IMG/VR virus record: IMGVR_UViG_3300036827_000083
Coordinates: 1-36,793 of that record
Reading direction: 5' to 3' (one strand)
DNA from: a virus
Length of the DNA stretch: 36,793 bases
Below are positions 5,583 to 12,798 of this stretch, piece after piece (position 1 is the first letter of the stretch; the number at the start of each line of letters is the position of its first letter). The notes beneath the pieces were generated by a model that searched no databases, was not told the origin of the DNA, and was given only the letters and a program-made list of their open reading frames with translations. The translations under genes were made by a program, and so were the position numbers.

Positions 5583-5614
5583 CTCCAACCAGAGCGCGAA
5601 GCGTTTGGATGGAG
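5583..5614. repeat. GC-rich imperfect palindrome
   Basis: The arms CTCCA-A-CCA and TGG-A-TGGAG pair with one A-A mismatch, then CGC/GCG closes a GAA loop (11 pairs in all). It stands out by its base composition in an AT-rich stretch and occupies the gap between two small genes. Neither strand has a T-run after it. It may be a repetitive palindromic element from a bacterial genome. Confidence 0.45.
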
Positions 5615-5628
5615 ATGGATAGAGATAA

Positions 5629-5844
5629 TTATTGAACATTACCTGTAATAACATTTTTCATTTCCATTGCCGTCTTAATCAAAGCATGACCCATAGCACA
5701 TGCTTCTTCTGAGCTTAAACCTAACCAATTAACAGACTTTTGAAATTGAATTATTACCGTATTTTTACTTGATGTAATCATCACAGTGGTTGCGCCATGA
5801 TCATTTTTATTTAACTTACCTCTTGGATAATTTTTATTACTCAT
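5629..5844 (-). CDS. Conserved-looking small phage protein
   Basis: This 71-residue protein starts at ATG 5844 behind AAGGAAAGTG. The core TTVMITSSKNTVIIQFQKSVNWLGLSSEEACAMGHALIKTA resembles small phage proteins with a beta hairpin followed by the phrase V.WLGL..EEA..LG..L. No enzyme motif is visible. It overlaps the previous gene by 8 bases. Function unknown. Confidence 0.65.
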   Translation of the reverse strand: MSNKNYPRGKLNKNDHGATTVMITSSKNTVIIQFQKSVNWLGLSSEEACAMGHALIKTAMEMKNVITGNVQ

Positions 5845-6127
5845 CACTCACTTTCCTTCTGCTTAAGTACATCTCATAACCAGGATGAAGTAAATCAGGT
5901 CGATGTTTTTCAGCCCACGTAACGTACAGACAGGCGTGTTCGACTAATTCTTCAATCCATATCACATAAATTTTTCCTTTATTAAAATAATCGGCACATA
6001 AAATAAGTTCGCCTAATGCTTTGGCGAACGATCCGCCGAATTTAATCAGACCTTTGTGCGCATAGAATAATAAGTTATCACTTTTACGCATATTTTCTTC
6101 AATATCATCTTTAATATCATCACTCAT
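5837..6127 (-). CDS. Hypothetical protein
   Basis: The protein has 96 residues from ATG 6127 (an ATG at 6130 is directly adjacent). AGGAAAGTGA precedes the start. It is acidic at the N-terminus (SDDIKDDIEENMRKSDNLL), with a central hydrophobic helix (GGSFAKALGELILCADYF) and a helical, Trp-containing C-terminal part. Residues 40-60 are too mixed to be a membrane span. Part of the tightly overlapping small-gene array. No family recognised. Confidence 0.6.
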   Translation of the reverse strand: MSDDIKDDIEENMRKSDNLLFYAHKGLIKFGGSFAKALGELILCADYFNKGKIYVIWIEELVEHACLYVTWAEKHRPDLLHPGYEMYLSRRKVSDE

Positions 6128-6140
6128 CATTCACTTTCCT
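6120..6140 (-). repeat. Repeated ribosome-binding/start cassette, copy 1
   Basis: The 21 bases at 6120-6140 are identical to 6760-6780. Variants with one change in 17 bases occur at 5841-5857 and 6391-6407. On the minus strand each reads AGGAAAGTGAATGATGA, combining a ribosome binding site with an ATG start. Confidence 0.75.
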
Positions 6141-6163
6141 TTACTGTATGTTTTATATAATTT

Positions 6164-6397
6164 TCATTGATTTAACTCTATTTTTTCTATAAGATCGAAT
6201 ATTGTATTTGGCTTAATAAGTCCACTATGCATAGTTAATCTCATAATCTCAGCATATTGTTCATGCGACATAAAAATACCATAATTAGGAGGATAAATTA
6301 TTATCTCTATTTCACTTTGTCTAAAACAAAGTCTTTTTCCTTTAATAAATTCTTGAAGATGTTCTAAAGTTAATTTGTGCTCGATTATTATCATCAT
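6164..6397 (-). CDS. Hypothetical protein
   Basis: This 77-residue protein begins with ATGATG and shares the TAAATGATGA start cassette of this array. Predicted strands (KRLCFRQSEIEIIIYPPNYGIFM) are followed by a helix (HEQYAEIMRLTMHSG). The stop of the upstream 52-residue gene overlaps this start (ATGA), which implies coupled translation. No motif recognised. Confidence 0.6.
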   Translation of the reverse strand: MMIIIEHKLTLEHLQEFIKGKRLCFRQSEIEIIIYPPNYGIFMSHEQYAEIMRLTMHSGLIKPNTIFDLIEKIELNQ

Positions 6398-6552
6398 TTA
6401 CTTTCCTTTATTCTCTTGAATTGATACGGTCTAGTTTTTTGTATTTTATCTTGTATTTCTTCTCCTCCATATAATATATGATGTAATTCATCTTTAGCAT
6501 TTTTTATTGATTCATCTAATTCATTTTCAAGTTCTTTTATGTAATTATTCAT
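6394..6552 (-). CDS. Small helical hypothetical protein
   Basis: This 52-residue reading frame starts at ATG 6552, which overlaps the stop of the DUF551 gene, and ends in an overlap with the next start. The sequence is strongly helical and charged (NNYIKELENELDESIKNAKDELHHILYGGEEIQDKIQK). The overlaps on both sides and the absence of any gap support it as a real gene in the array. Confidence 0.6.
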   Translation of the reverse strand: MNNYIKELENELDESIKNAKDELHHILYGGEEIQDKIQKTRPYQFKRIKESK

Positions 6553-6770
6553 AACTCACTTTTCTCTATTTTGTTTGATAATGGCATCCAATGTGTAACA
6601 CCCAGATAATAACCCTCATTTCCGTCAAACCATTGATGTTGAGATGTATTTTCAGGAATGTAACAAAGAACATAGACACCCTGCTTTGTTCGTGAAAAAA
6701 CATCATCGCTACGCCCAGATTTATTTACTGCCGGTAAATAGTCTTTAACGCTTATCCACTCACTCATCAT
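6549..6770 (-). CDS. DUF551 domain protein
   Basis: This 73-residue protein has the hallmarks of DUF551: WISVKDYLPA at the start, VYVLCYIP in the middle, a Trp/Gly stretch (QHQWFDGNEGYY) and the C-terminal VTHWMPL. This family is widespread in phage early regions; its function is unknown. Its start shares a 21-base block with the start at 6127-6130 (see repeat). Confidence 0.88.
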   Translation of the reverse strand: MMSEWISVKDYLPAVNKSGRSDDVFSRTKQGVYVLCYIPENTSQHQWFDGNEGYYLGVTHWMPLSNKIEKSEL

Positions 6771-6780
6771 TCACTTTCCT
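6760..6780 (-). repeat. Repeated ribosome-binding/start cassette, copy 2
   Basis: Identical to 6120-6140 over 21 bases. It contains the ribosome binding site and start of the DUF551 gene. Confidence 0.75.
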
Positions 6781-6799
6781 CAATCATTATAAAAATTTT

Positions 6800-6961
6800 T
6801 CATATCTTATGCCCTACATCAAAACAAAGTTCCTCTAAACGCTCTAATCTTTTATTCATGTCATTAATACGTTCATATAATATATATGGCTGTAAGTGCC
6901 AAGTAATTGCTAATGGTAACAACATAAACATGAACAATAATATATAATGTGTTGGCTTCAT
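6800..6961 (-). CDS. Small membrane protein
   Basis: This 53-residue frame starts at ATG 6961, just after the stop region of the gene at 6965-7360. Residues 5-20 are hydrophobic (HYILLFMFMLLPLAIT) and form one membrane span or an uncleaved signal. The rest is a charged helix (YERINDMNKRLERLEELC). The topology resembles small phage membrane proteins such as i-spanins or holin accessories, but it lies in the early operon and no role can be given. Confidence 0.55.
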   Translation of the reverse strand: MKPTHYILLFMFMLLPLAITWHLQPYILYERINDMNKRLERLEELCFDVGHKI

Positions 6962-6964
6962 GGT

Positions 6965-7360
6965 TTATACCTTTAAATAACCTTTTTCTATAAGCATTAT
7001 TAACATCTGCGCTCTAACATCGGCTTCTTTATAGTTTATTGACATTAAAAACGGTGGTTTATCAGGGTCATCTATATAAGACAATAGCCAACATGATAAA
7101 AAATTTTTTAAAAATTCTAATCTATATTTTCCTTCGCATATTGTGTGCGGAAGAATATAGCCCAATTCTGATACTGTATAAGCGGAGCATATTTTTTCTG
7201 GACTCGGATAATCTGCTTGAATACATGTATGAGTATTATCAACAAATGAATTATTGCCATCATTTGTTAACCAATAAAAATATGATTCTTGTTTTAAACC
7301 AAATTCTTTAAGTTTCTTAGCAAGAGGTAAACTAACAACTTGTTCATCTAATGTAATCAT
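6965..7360 (-). CDS. Conserved phage hypothetical protein
   Basis: This 131-residue protein has the layout of a widely distributed phage protein. An N-terminal LAKKLKEFGLKQESYFYWL segment is followed by YTVSELGYILP, a variable middle part, and a C-terminal EADVRAQMLIMLIEKGYL helix. The pattern 'SELG.MLP ... EA.ARA.ML..L.E.G' is familiar from phage and prophage early regions, where its function is not known. It overlaps the small gene upstream by 4 bases. Confidence 0.75.
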   Translation of the reverse strand: MITLDEQVVSLPLAKKLKEFGLKQESYFYWLTNDGNNSFVDNTHTCIQADYPSPEKICSAYTVSELGYILPHTICEGKYRLEFLKNFLSCWLLSYIDDPDKPPFLMSINYKEADVRAQMLIMLIEKGYLKV

Positions 7361-7530
7361 TTTACATCCTTGTAATAATTATCATAAGCAAAAATAAATT
7401 TACCCAATTCGCAAGAAACGCTTATTAATGTAAACATCATATGATTTGCATCATCAGGCAATTCATTTTTTATAGCTATTAATAAATCCGCTATTTCATT
7501 TATTTTATTGCGAATTTCTTTTTCTCTCAT
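7357..7530 (-). CDS. Small hypothetical protein
   Basis: This 57-residue frame fills the gap between two genes and overlaps both (TGATG at its start, ATGA at its end). It is helical and acidic (REKEIRNKINEIADLLIAIKNELPDDANHMMF). The gap-filling and double overlap are strong support for a coupled gene. Function unknown. Confidence 0.6.
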   Translation of the reverse strand: MREKEIRNKINEIADLLIAIKNELPDDANHMMFTLISVSCELGKFIFAYDNYYKDVK

Positions 7531-7889
7531 CAATGAACATCCTTTGTTTCATTTTCTTTTCCATCTATCATTTTTCCTGCCATAATGTTTGTAAAATCCT
7601 CCCCAAATTTTTTCTTTTTCATTTCTTGCAATTCATTACTTTTAATAGTAAGGATTGGATGATCTAAATCAGTTTTTACAGGTATTAATTCTAAGATCTC
7701 AATACGTGATACTAAACATTTTAATGATTGATCTACAACCGCTATAATTCCGCAATCTATATCATTGCCTTTTTTGTCTACAATAATAATTCTAATAGAA
7801 TCTTTATTATCTATGTATTTTAAGTCAATAAACAACTGGCTCTCATCGCATGATTTAGCTATTTCACTATCCCATATTTTAAGTTTCAT
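7530..7889 (-). CDS. Hypothetical protein
   Basis: This 119-residue protein starts at ATG 7889, overlapping the stop of the upstream gene. Predicted strands alternate (KIWDSEIAKS, LFIDLKYID, SIRIIIVDKKG, CGIIAVVD), and a charged C-terminal region follows (KKKKFGEDFTNIMAGKM). It is probably a small beta-rich fold. No recognised family. Confidence 0.6.
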   Translation of the reverse strand: MKLKIWDSEIAKSCDESQLFIDLKYIDNKDSIRIIIVDKKGNDIDCGIIAVVDQSLKCLVSRIEILELIPVKTDLDHPILTIKSNELQEMKKKKFGEDFTNIMAGKMIDGKENETKDVH

Positions 7890-8149
7890 TTTTCACCCAT
7901 AATTTTATTATCATTGTTTATAAAAGTTTTAAAGAATGCATTTATAACCCATTCTCTATTAGATGCATTTTTCTTGCATTCTTCATTATCCACGCAATGC
8001 CTAACATTTACATACATTGATCCTGTATCGTGTGAAAATAGTTTACTAGTATCATGTATTGCCACTTTAATAAATTTATCCTGTCTTGGTTTGCTACAAC
8101 AATGACATTTCCAAGTTAATTTACTAAAATCGGGTAATTGATTTTGCAT
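7886..8149 (-). CDS. Putative zinc-binding protein
   Basis: This 87-residue protein is preceded by GAGGAAGC. It has a cysteine cluster CHCC (residues 15-18) and a second group HCVDNEEC (about 51-58), spaced like a four-ligand zinc site with a beta hairpin between (KVAIHDTSK, SMYVNVRH). Small proteins of this type are common in phage early regions. A structural zinc and a nucleic-acid or protein contact are likely, but this is inference. Confidence 0.65.
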   Translation of the reverse strand: MQNQLPDFSKLTWKCHCCSKPRQDKFIKVAIHDTSKLFSHDTGSMYVNVRHCVDNEECKKNASNREWVINAFFKTFINNDNKIMGEK

Positions 8150-8161
8150 GTTTTGCTTCCT

Positions 8162-8611
8162 CTAGTGATTCGTTTTGGTACTTTCATTTTTTGATTCCAT
8201 GTATTTATCATATTCTTCTTTAGATAACACAATATTCTGCTGTGTTATCCTCCTTTCTTTTCCATTCTTAAGTTTTATTATAGTAAAACCTTTGGTTAAC
8301 ACTTCCCTTATCTGATCTTCCGTAAGCTCGTTTATTTCCCTATTTGATTGATGGGTTTTAATGCCCTCAAATTCCGTTGATAGTTCGTTAATCATTTTGA
8401 CTCTAATGAAATCATAATCAAGTTTTTCATCGGGTAAATAATCTTTGAGCGAGTAATAAAGATTAGTCGTTACATTAGTGACGCAATTTAGTATTAGCAA
8501 ACTCACATTTGGAACAAGCAACTTACCCTGATTCTCTTTGAAATATTCTCGCAGATCACTATGATATGAATCCATAATGTTATTGACGATCTTATCTAAG
8601 ATATCTTGCAT
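8162..8611 (-). CDS. Hypothetical protein
   Basis: This 149-residue protein is mainly alpha-helical. An N-terminal helical domain (DILDKIVNNIMDSYHSDLREYFKEN...SLLILNCVTNVTTNLYYSLKDYL) is followed by a basic strand-turn segment (EVLTKGFTIIKLKNGKERRITQQNIV) and a charged tail (SKEEYDKYMESKNESTKTN). It overlaps no neighbour, but gaps are under 20 bases. No family recognised. Confidence 0.6.
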   Translation of the reverse strand: MQDILDKIVNNIMDSYHSDLREYFKENQGKLLVPNVSLLILNCVTNVTTNLYYSLKDYLPDEKLDYDFIRVKMINELSTEFEGIKTHQSNREINELTEDQIREVLTKGFTIIKLKNGKERRITQQNIVLSKEEYDKYMESKNESTKTNH

Positions 8612-8627
8612 AATTAATTTTCCTTCT

Positions 8628-8801
8628 CTACTCTACGTATAATTCAGGATAAAATACCCTCTCTATACATTTTTGTAGAGCTTGATATTCATCTTCTATG
8701 AGAGCTAATCCTTTTGCATCTTGAATTTCAATAAAATGCTTCCTGGATTGTCTTAATATTTCAAAGCACCATCCTAGCAAAAAATCTGATTCCTTACTCA
8801 T
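8628..8801 (-). CDS. Small hypothetical protein
   Basis: This 57-residue frame starts at ATG 8801 behind AAGGAT. It is helical with a single amphipathic pattern (FLLGWCFEILRQSRKHFIEIQDAKGLALIEDEYQALQKCIERV). It lies in line with the array of small leftward genes. Function unknown. Confidence 0.55.
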   Translation of the reverse strand: MSKESDFLLGWCFEILRQSRKHFIEIQDAKGLALIEDEYQALQKCIERVFYPELYVE

Positions 8802-8826
8802 TTATAATCCTTCGATAAATATAATG

Positions 8827-9030
8827 TTATTGATTAACTTCTCTTTCTTTCAACCATTTTTCAAATTCATTCATCTTAAAAAAAACTTTCCCTCCGATGT
8901 GAAATGTACAAGATTTTATTCCATCTGTATTTTTGTGAAGCATTTGTCTTAATGACGATTCAGTAAAAAATGGTGTATAAATATTAGCCAATTCTTTTAC
9001 CGTCTTATAATTATTAATATCTACTGTCAT
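8827..9030 (-). CDS. Excisionase-like DNA-binding protein
   Basis: The protein has 67 residues from ATG 9030, chosen because AGGAG lies 7 bases upstream; an upstream ATG at 9069 lacks a site. It has the winged-helix excisionase pattern: KTVKELANIYTPFFTESSLRQMLHK is helix-turn-helix, SCTFHIGGKVFFKMNEFEKWLKE is the wing plus last helix. It is the first gene of the leftward early operon and faces the divergent region before the recombination module. It is a good candidate for the regulator of both transcripts. Confidence 0.75.
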   Translation of the reverse strand: MTVDINNYKTVKELANIYTPFFTESSLRQMLHKNTDGIKSCTFHIGGKVFFKMNEFEKWLKEREVNQ

Positions 9031-9193
9031 ATTAAAGCTCCTGTTTTTTTGGTTTCTGTATTTGACCATTTTTTGCTTAAAATTTCCATTCCCCTTTTAA
9101 ATATATTTTCATTATAACCTATTATAATATGTTTACTATTATTTTATTTTGTTATAGAATGTTTTTGTGAGTTAACAAAGTGGAGTATATAAA
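9031..9193. promoter_or_regulatory. Divergent early promoter region
   Basis: This 163-base gap separates leftward and rightward operons and is very AT-rich. On the plus strand TTTACT, 17 bases, TAGAAT is a plausible sigma70 promoter ahead of the gene at 9194. On the minus strand TATAAT occurs twice in the segment near 9105-9128 and could serve the leftward operon. I see no strong palindrome. The boundaries are approximate. Confidence 0.5.
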
Positions 9194-9517
9194 ATGAGCA
9201 GAACAAATAGTATAATAACTAACATTAAAAAAGGACGACAAAAGGTCATGGATGATCTAAATAAATACGTAGATCGTTGTTTAATAGACGAATATGCAGA
9301 TAAAAACCTTGAAGAAGGGCATATTTTAGATATAGATAGCGTCCCCGAAAATGAACAAACCAACTTCCTCATAAAACTATTTGAAACAGATACTGGTCTT
9401 CGTGATTTTGCTTTGCATTACATGCAAAAAATGATTGATGAGAGATTGCCGGAAGTTACAAAAAATGATCGTTTTGAGCAAGATTTTGGCGATATATATC
9501 AAATGAGATATGTATAG
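9194..9517 (+). CDS. Hypothetical protein of the recombination operon
   Basis: This 107-residue protein starts behind GTGGAG. It is helical and acidic towards the end. N-terminal basic residues (NSIITNIKKGRQKVMDDLNKYVDRCL) are followed by ENEQTNFLIKLFETDTGLRDFALHYMQKMIDERLPE. It is the first gene of the rightward operon with the RecT-like protein. No family recognised. Confidence 0.65.
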   Translation: MSRTNSIITNIKKGRQKVMDDLNKYVDRCLIDEYADKNLEEGHILDIDSVPENEQTNFLIKLFETDTGLRDFALHYMQKMIDERLPEVTKNDRFEQDFGDIYQMRYV

Positions 9518-9543
9518 ATTTTAAACTACTAAGGATTCAGATT

Positions 9544-10380
9544 ATGACATTAAGCATTAGACAGAATAATTTTACGATTGTACCCCAAAATCTCACAGAG
9601 GCTATGACCTTTGCAGACATGATAGCGAAATCAAGTTTTTGTCCCGATGCAATGAAGGGTAAAAGTGGAGACGTATTAGTTGCTATACAAATGGGATCAG
9701 AAATTGGTTTATCTCCTATGCAGGCATTACAGAATATAGCTGTTATCAAAGGACGTCCGACACTATGGGGTGATGCAGCATTAGCGGTTGTTATGGCTCA
9801 TCCATCTTATATTTCACACCGTGAATGGATGTATGGCAGTATCAAAGATGGCACACGCACAGCTTATATTACGATAAATCGTAAAAATTCCGAAGAATAT
9901 ATAGTATCGTTTTCCATAGAACAAGCAAAGACTGCTGGTTTATGGAATAAAGTAGGCCCCTGGACGCAATACCCGGATAGAATGCTACAAATGCGAGCAA
10001 GAGGATTTGCTATACGCGATAAATTTGCAGATGCTTTGCGTGGTATTAATATTCGTGAGGAAGTCGAAGATTATAATGATAAGCCCAAGAAAAAAGTTGA
10101 TAATGTTATTGATATGCCAAAATTAAATGATCAGCAACAAGAAACTACTATCGAAAAACCCATAATTGAGTCTCATAGTACAGATCGTGATATTGAGCAG
10201 GATTTATTAGATATAAGTTGCTCAGATTCATTAGATGCATTGGAGAAAAGATTCAAGGAGTCATATAAATATTTTGTATCAATTCGAGATACTGAAAATG
10301 TTAAGCGATTGATTGATGCTAAGGACAAGAAGAAATTAGAATTATCTGAAACTGTCGAGGTAACAGATGAACAATCTTAG
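9544..10380 (+). CDS. RecT-like single-strand annealing protein
   Basis: This 278-residue protein matches the phage RecT-type recombinases. FDEAM-like NLTEAMTFADMIAKSSFCPDAMKGKSGDVLVAIQMGSEIGLSPMQALQNIAVIKGRPTLWGDAALA is the family core, followed by the RMLQMRARGFAIRDKFADALRGI segment. These proteins anneal complementary single strands, usually together with an exonuclease. The C-terminal 100 residues are polar and probably contact partners. It is coupled to the Gp157-like gene by a 14-base overlap. No classical exonuclease partner is adjacent, but a DEDDh exonuclease is two genes downstream. Confidence 0.85.
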   Translation: MTLSIRQNNFTIVPQNLTEAMTFADMIAKSSFCPDAMKGKSGDVLVAIQMGSEIGLSPMQALQNIAVIKGRPTLWGDAALAVVMAHPSYISHREWMYGSIKDGTRTAYITINRKNSEEYIVSFSIEQAKTAGLWNKVGPWTQYPDRMLQMRARGFAIRDKFADALRGINIREEVEDYNDKPKKKVDNVIDMPKLNDQQQETTIEKPIIESHSTDRDIEQDLLDISCSDSLDALEKRFKESYKYFVSIRDTENVKRLIDAKDKKKLELSETVEVTDEQS

Positions 10381-10897
10381 TTTATATGAATTAACTCATG
10401 ATCATGCATCATTGCTATCACAATTGTATGACCATGAAACAGGTGAAGTAAATTTAGAGATTGAGGAGAAGTTAAGTGCTTCTTCTCAGTCAATAGATAA
10501 AAAGTGTATTTCTGTTGCTAAGTATATTCAAAATTTAGAAAATGAGAAAGCACAACTAGAGGAATTTAAGAATCAGATAAAAAAACGTGAAGCTGCCTAT
10601 GATTCAAAGATAGAACGCATGGAGAGTTATTTAAAATCTAATATGGAATTTCACGGTATAGAAAAAGTTGAATGTCCATTTTTCACTGTGCGTATCAAGA
10701 CTAATCCTTACTCTACTGAAATATTAGATAAGGAATTAATACCACCTAAGTTTATTAAAACACGTGAAATAGTTAAAATAGAAGAAACTCCGGATAAGAA
10801 TGCGATAAAAGAAGAATTCTTAAAAAATGGTCTTCAAATTCCAGGAACATACGTAACTAAGAAAACACAACTTAAAATTGATATAGACAAAATATAA
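10367..10897 (+). CDS. Gp157-like protein (Siphovirus Gp157 family)
   Basis: This 176-residue protein has the Gp157 layout. A short N-terminal part (LYELTHDHASLLSQL) is followed by a long helical region (IDKKCISVAKYIQNLENEKAQLEEFKNQIKKREAAYDSKIERMESYLKSNM) and a beta-rich C-terminal part (VRIKTNPYSTEIL, PPKFIKTREIVKIEETPDKNAIKEEFLKNGLQIPGTYVTKKTQLKI). The family is associated with phage recombination and resistance functions; it usually lies beside single-strand annealing proteins, as here. The start overlaps the RecT-like gene, with GAGGT upstream. Confidence 0.8.
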   Translation: MNNLSLYELTHDHASLLSQLYDHETGEVNLEIEEKLSASSQSIDKKCISVAKYIQNLENEKAQLEEFKNQIKKREAAYDSKIERMESYLKSNMEFHGIEKVECPFFTVRIKTNPYSTEILDKELIPPKFIKTREIVKIEETPDKNAIKEEFLKNGLQIPGTYVTKKTQLKIDIDKI

Positions 10898-10918
10898 TAT
10901 TTCTGTTAAAAGGAATTT

Positions 10919-11620
10919 ATGGAAAATATTCTAATTATTGATACAGAAACTAGCGCACTTACTCCAAACCATGGTGGTCAAGTATTAGAGATAGGTGCGA
11001 TTCTTTTTAACATACCTACTAGAAGTGTAATACATAGTATTTCAACTTTACTTTATGCAGATAAAAATGATGCATATGAGATAAATAAAATTGATGTAGA
11101 ATCATGTAAGAAAGTTAACGATAATATTTATCAAAACTCAATTATTACTATCAATGAGATGATAAAACATGCGTGTTATGTAGTAGCACATAATGCAGAG
11201 TTTGATAAAAAATGGTTATTATTAGTGGATGGGATCAAGGATGAGATCGCAAAAGCAAAATGGATTTGCACAAAAGAAGATGTCTTATGGCCTGTTCATA
11301 AAAGAACTCCTCTCAATCTTATACATATTTGTGCTAATCTTGGTGTTCCTATTATGTCCGCTCATAGAGCTTATCAAGATTGTTTGCTACTTTGTAATGC
11401 GATTGATAGCATTGCCAATATCGAGTATTTTCTCATTGAATCTGGAAAAGGACGAATGCTTTATAAAGCACAAGTATCATTCGACGATAGACAATTAGCG
11501 AAAGATAATGGGTTTAATTGGGATACTGCTGCTAAAGGATGGTTTGCATTAATGCATCCAGATGATGTTAAAACATTGCCGTTTTTAGCAGTATTAGCAA
11601 GTTCAGATAAAACAACATAA
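10919..11620 (+). CDS. DEDDh 3'-5' exonuclease with C-terminal extension
   Basis: This 233-residue protein belongs to the DnaQ-like (RNase T/DNA polymerase III epsilon) exonuclease superfamily. Catalytic residues visible: Asp8 and Glu10 in IIDTETS, Asp96 in HNAEFDKKW, and His149 with Asp154 in SAHRAYQDC. Residues 184-215 (QVSFDDRQLAKDNGFNWDTAAKGWFA) resemble a small domain found at the end of many phage and plasmid proteins with the motif 'AK..GF.WD...K.W' (DUF5710-like). It probably supplies the resecting nuclease for the annealing protein. It is the last gene of the rightward operon; the facing tail operon ends 8 bases later. Confidence 0.87.
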   Translation: MENILIIDTETSALTPNHGGQVLEIGAILFNIPTRSVIHSISTLLYADKNDAYEINKIDVESCKKVNDNIYQNSIITINEMIKHACYVVAHNAEFDKKWLLLVDGIKDEIAKAKWICTKEDVLWPVHKRTPLNLIHICANLGVPIMSAHRAYQDCLLLCNAIDSIANIEYFLIESGKGRMLYKAQVSFDDRQLAKDNGFNWDTAAKGWFALMHPDDVKTLPFLAVLASSDKTT

Positions 11621-11628
11621 ACTATAGT

Positions 11629-12192
11629 CTATCTAATTCTTCTTGCCCAAATAGTTCCGCATCCTTTAACAACTGCTGTAACAAAAGTTATTTGAGACGA
11701 TAAATATACAGTGGTAGTACCTGATATATTTAATCTAATGGTAGGCACAACTAATCCATTAGTAACAGCATTAGCATAATTTACTTGAGAAGCAAGTGCA
11801 GGATCTGGGCCTGTTGCTGAAGTTGTACTTATCCAACCGACTGTTGATGTGTAATTTCCAGATGTAAGAAGTGAAACGACATTTCCACCTACATCCCAAT
11901 CCCCTGCTGTAAGAGAAATAGATGTTATATTTATTGGAGTTGCAGTACTTGCATAGCTTACTGCTGATGCAGCTAAAATAGTGCTTATAACGTATTCACC
12001 TACTTTTCCAGCAGATGCACTATCAGCAACTGTAGTGCCGATTATACCCTCTGTAGTTGGACTAAATGCTAAGCTTGTTGCAGTAGCTACACCTATATTT
12101 GGCGTAATTAAAGCAGGAGATGTTGAACCAACAAAATTCCCTGTACCTGTCGTACCGGATAATGGAGTATTGACTGCATTATTGGTTGTCAT
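11629..12192 (-). CDS. Tail fibre-like protein, last of the series
   Basis: This 187-residue protein starts with TTNNAVNTPLSGTTGTGNFVGSTSPALITPNIGVATATSLAF, a sequence type found in modular tail fibres. The rest is a Thr/Ser/Ala-rich beta region. The N-terminal phrase TNNAVN.P is shared with the next gene (12204-12785). It should form part of the receptor-binding apparatus. It ends 8 bases from the convergent exonuclease gene, with no visible terminator between them. Confidence 0.75.
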   Translation of the reverse strand: MTTNNAVNTPLSGTTGTGNFVGSTSPALITPNIGVATATSLAFSPTTEGIIGTTVADSASAGKVGEYVISTILAASAVSYASTATPINITSISLTAGDWDVGGNVVSLLTSGNYTSTVGWISTTSATGPDPALASQVNYANAVTNGLVVPTIRLNISGTTTVYLSSQITFVTAVVKGCGTIWARRIR

Positions 12193-12203
12193 GATTTGAT
12201 CCT

Positions 12204-12785
12204 TTAAACAAATGTAATATTACCCACAGGGCTTCTAACTACCCAAGTTGTATTTGCAACTGTGCATAAAATATCAATTTGATCATATCTATTAGTAGAT
12301 GCTAAACTTCCCCCAACCCCAGTTGTGGTTGTTTGATTACCGAATTTAATATTTTGTGATGCGTTCTGCGCAATTAACCATCCGCCAGCTCCATTACCTG
12401 CAACAGAAATTAAAGTTCCTTGCGCTGCTGTGACGGGTAATGTCATCGTAACTAATCCAGCATTATCAGCAATGTAACCTGTTTCAACTGCCATTGCTTG
12501 AGTTGTACCGGTCACATCTATCCATGATACTGAAAGTGATGCAGATATAGTGATTGTACCGGCGCCATTTGAAATAGTAATTCCTGTTCCACCAGATATA
12601 GTTGCAGCAGCAGGATCAGCACCCGTACTACCAATAAGCAACTGTCCATCGGTTAATACAATTGGAGTCACGGCACTTGCACCTTCGCCGACTAAAATTC
12701 CGTGTGCTGTAGGCGATGCTATACCTAAACCGCCCTGGGTAGCTGATAACGGAAATGGAGCATTTACTGCATTATTAGTAGCCAT
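12204..12785 (-). CDS. Tail fibre-like protein with duplicated C-terminal domain
   Basis: This 193-residue protein has a fibre-type N-terminus (ATNNAVNAP, then ATQGGLGIASPTAHGILVGEGASAVTP and GQLLIGSTGADPAAATI) that is common in phage fibres. The C-terminal half (VTMTLPVTAAQGTLISVAG-GAGGWLIAQNASQNIKFGNQTTTTG) is paralogous to the C-terminal half of the gene at 13777-14394. It should form a trimeric fibre segment. Neighbouring fibre genes are within 15 bases. Confidence 0.8.
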   Translation of the reverse strand: MATNNAVNAPFPLSATQGGLGIASPTAHGILVGEGASAVTPIVLTDGQLLIGSTGADPAAATISGGTGITISNGAGTITISASLSVSWIDVTGTTQAMAVETGYIADNAGLVTMTLPVTAAQGTLISVAGNGAGGWLIAQNASQNIKFGNQTTTTGVGGSLASTNRYDQIDILCTVANTTWVVRSPVGNITFV

Positions 12786-12798
12786 TGATTAAGTCCTT

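Noticed and set aside
5550-5654. Longer version of the gene at 5391-5549 starting at 5654
   Set aside because: It would translate through the GC-rich palindrome and overlap the gene upstream; AAAGGA lies correctly before the ATG at 5549.
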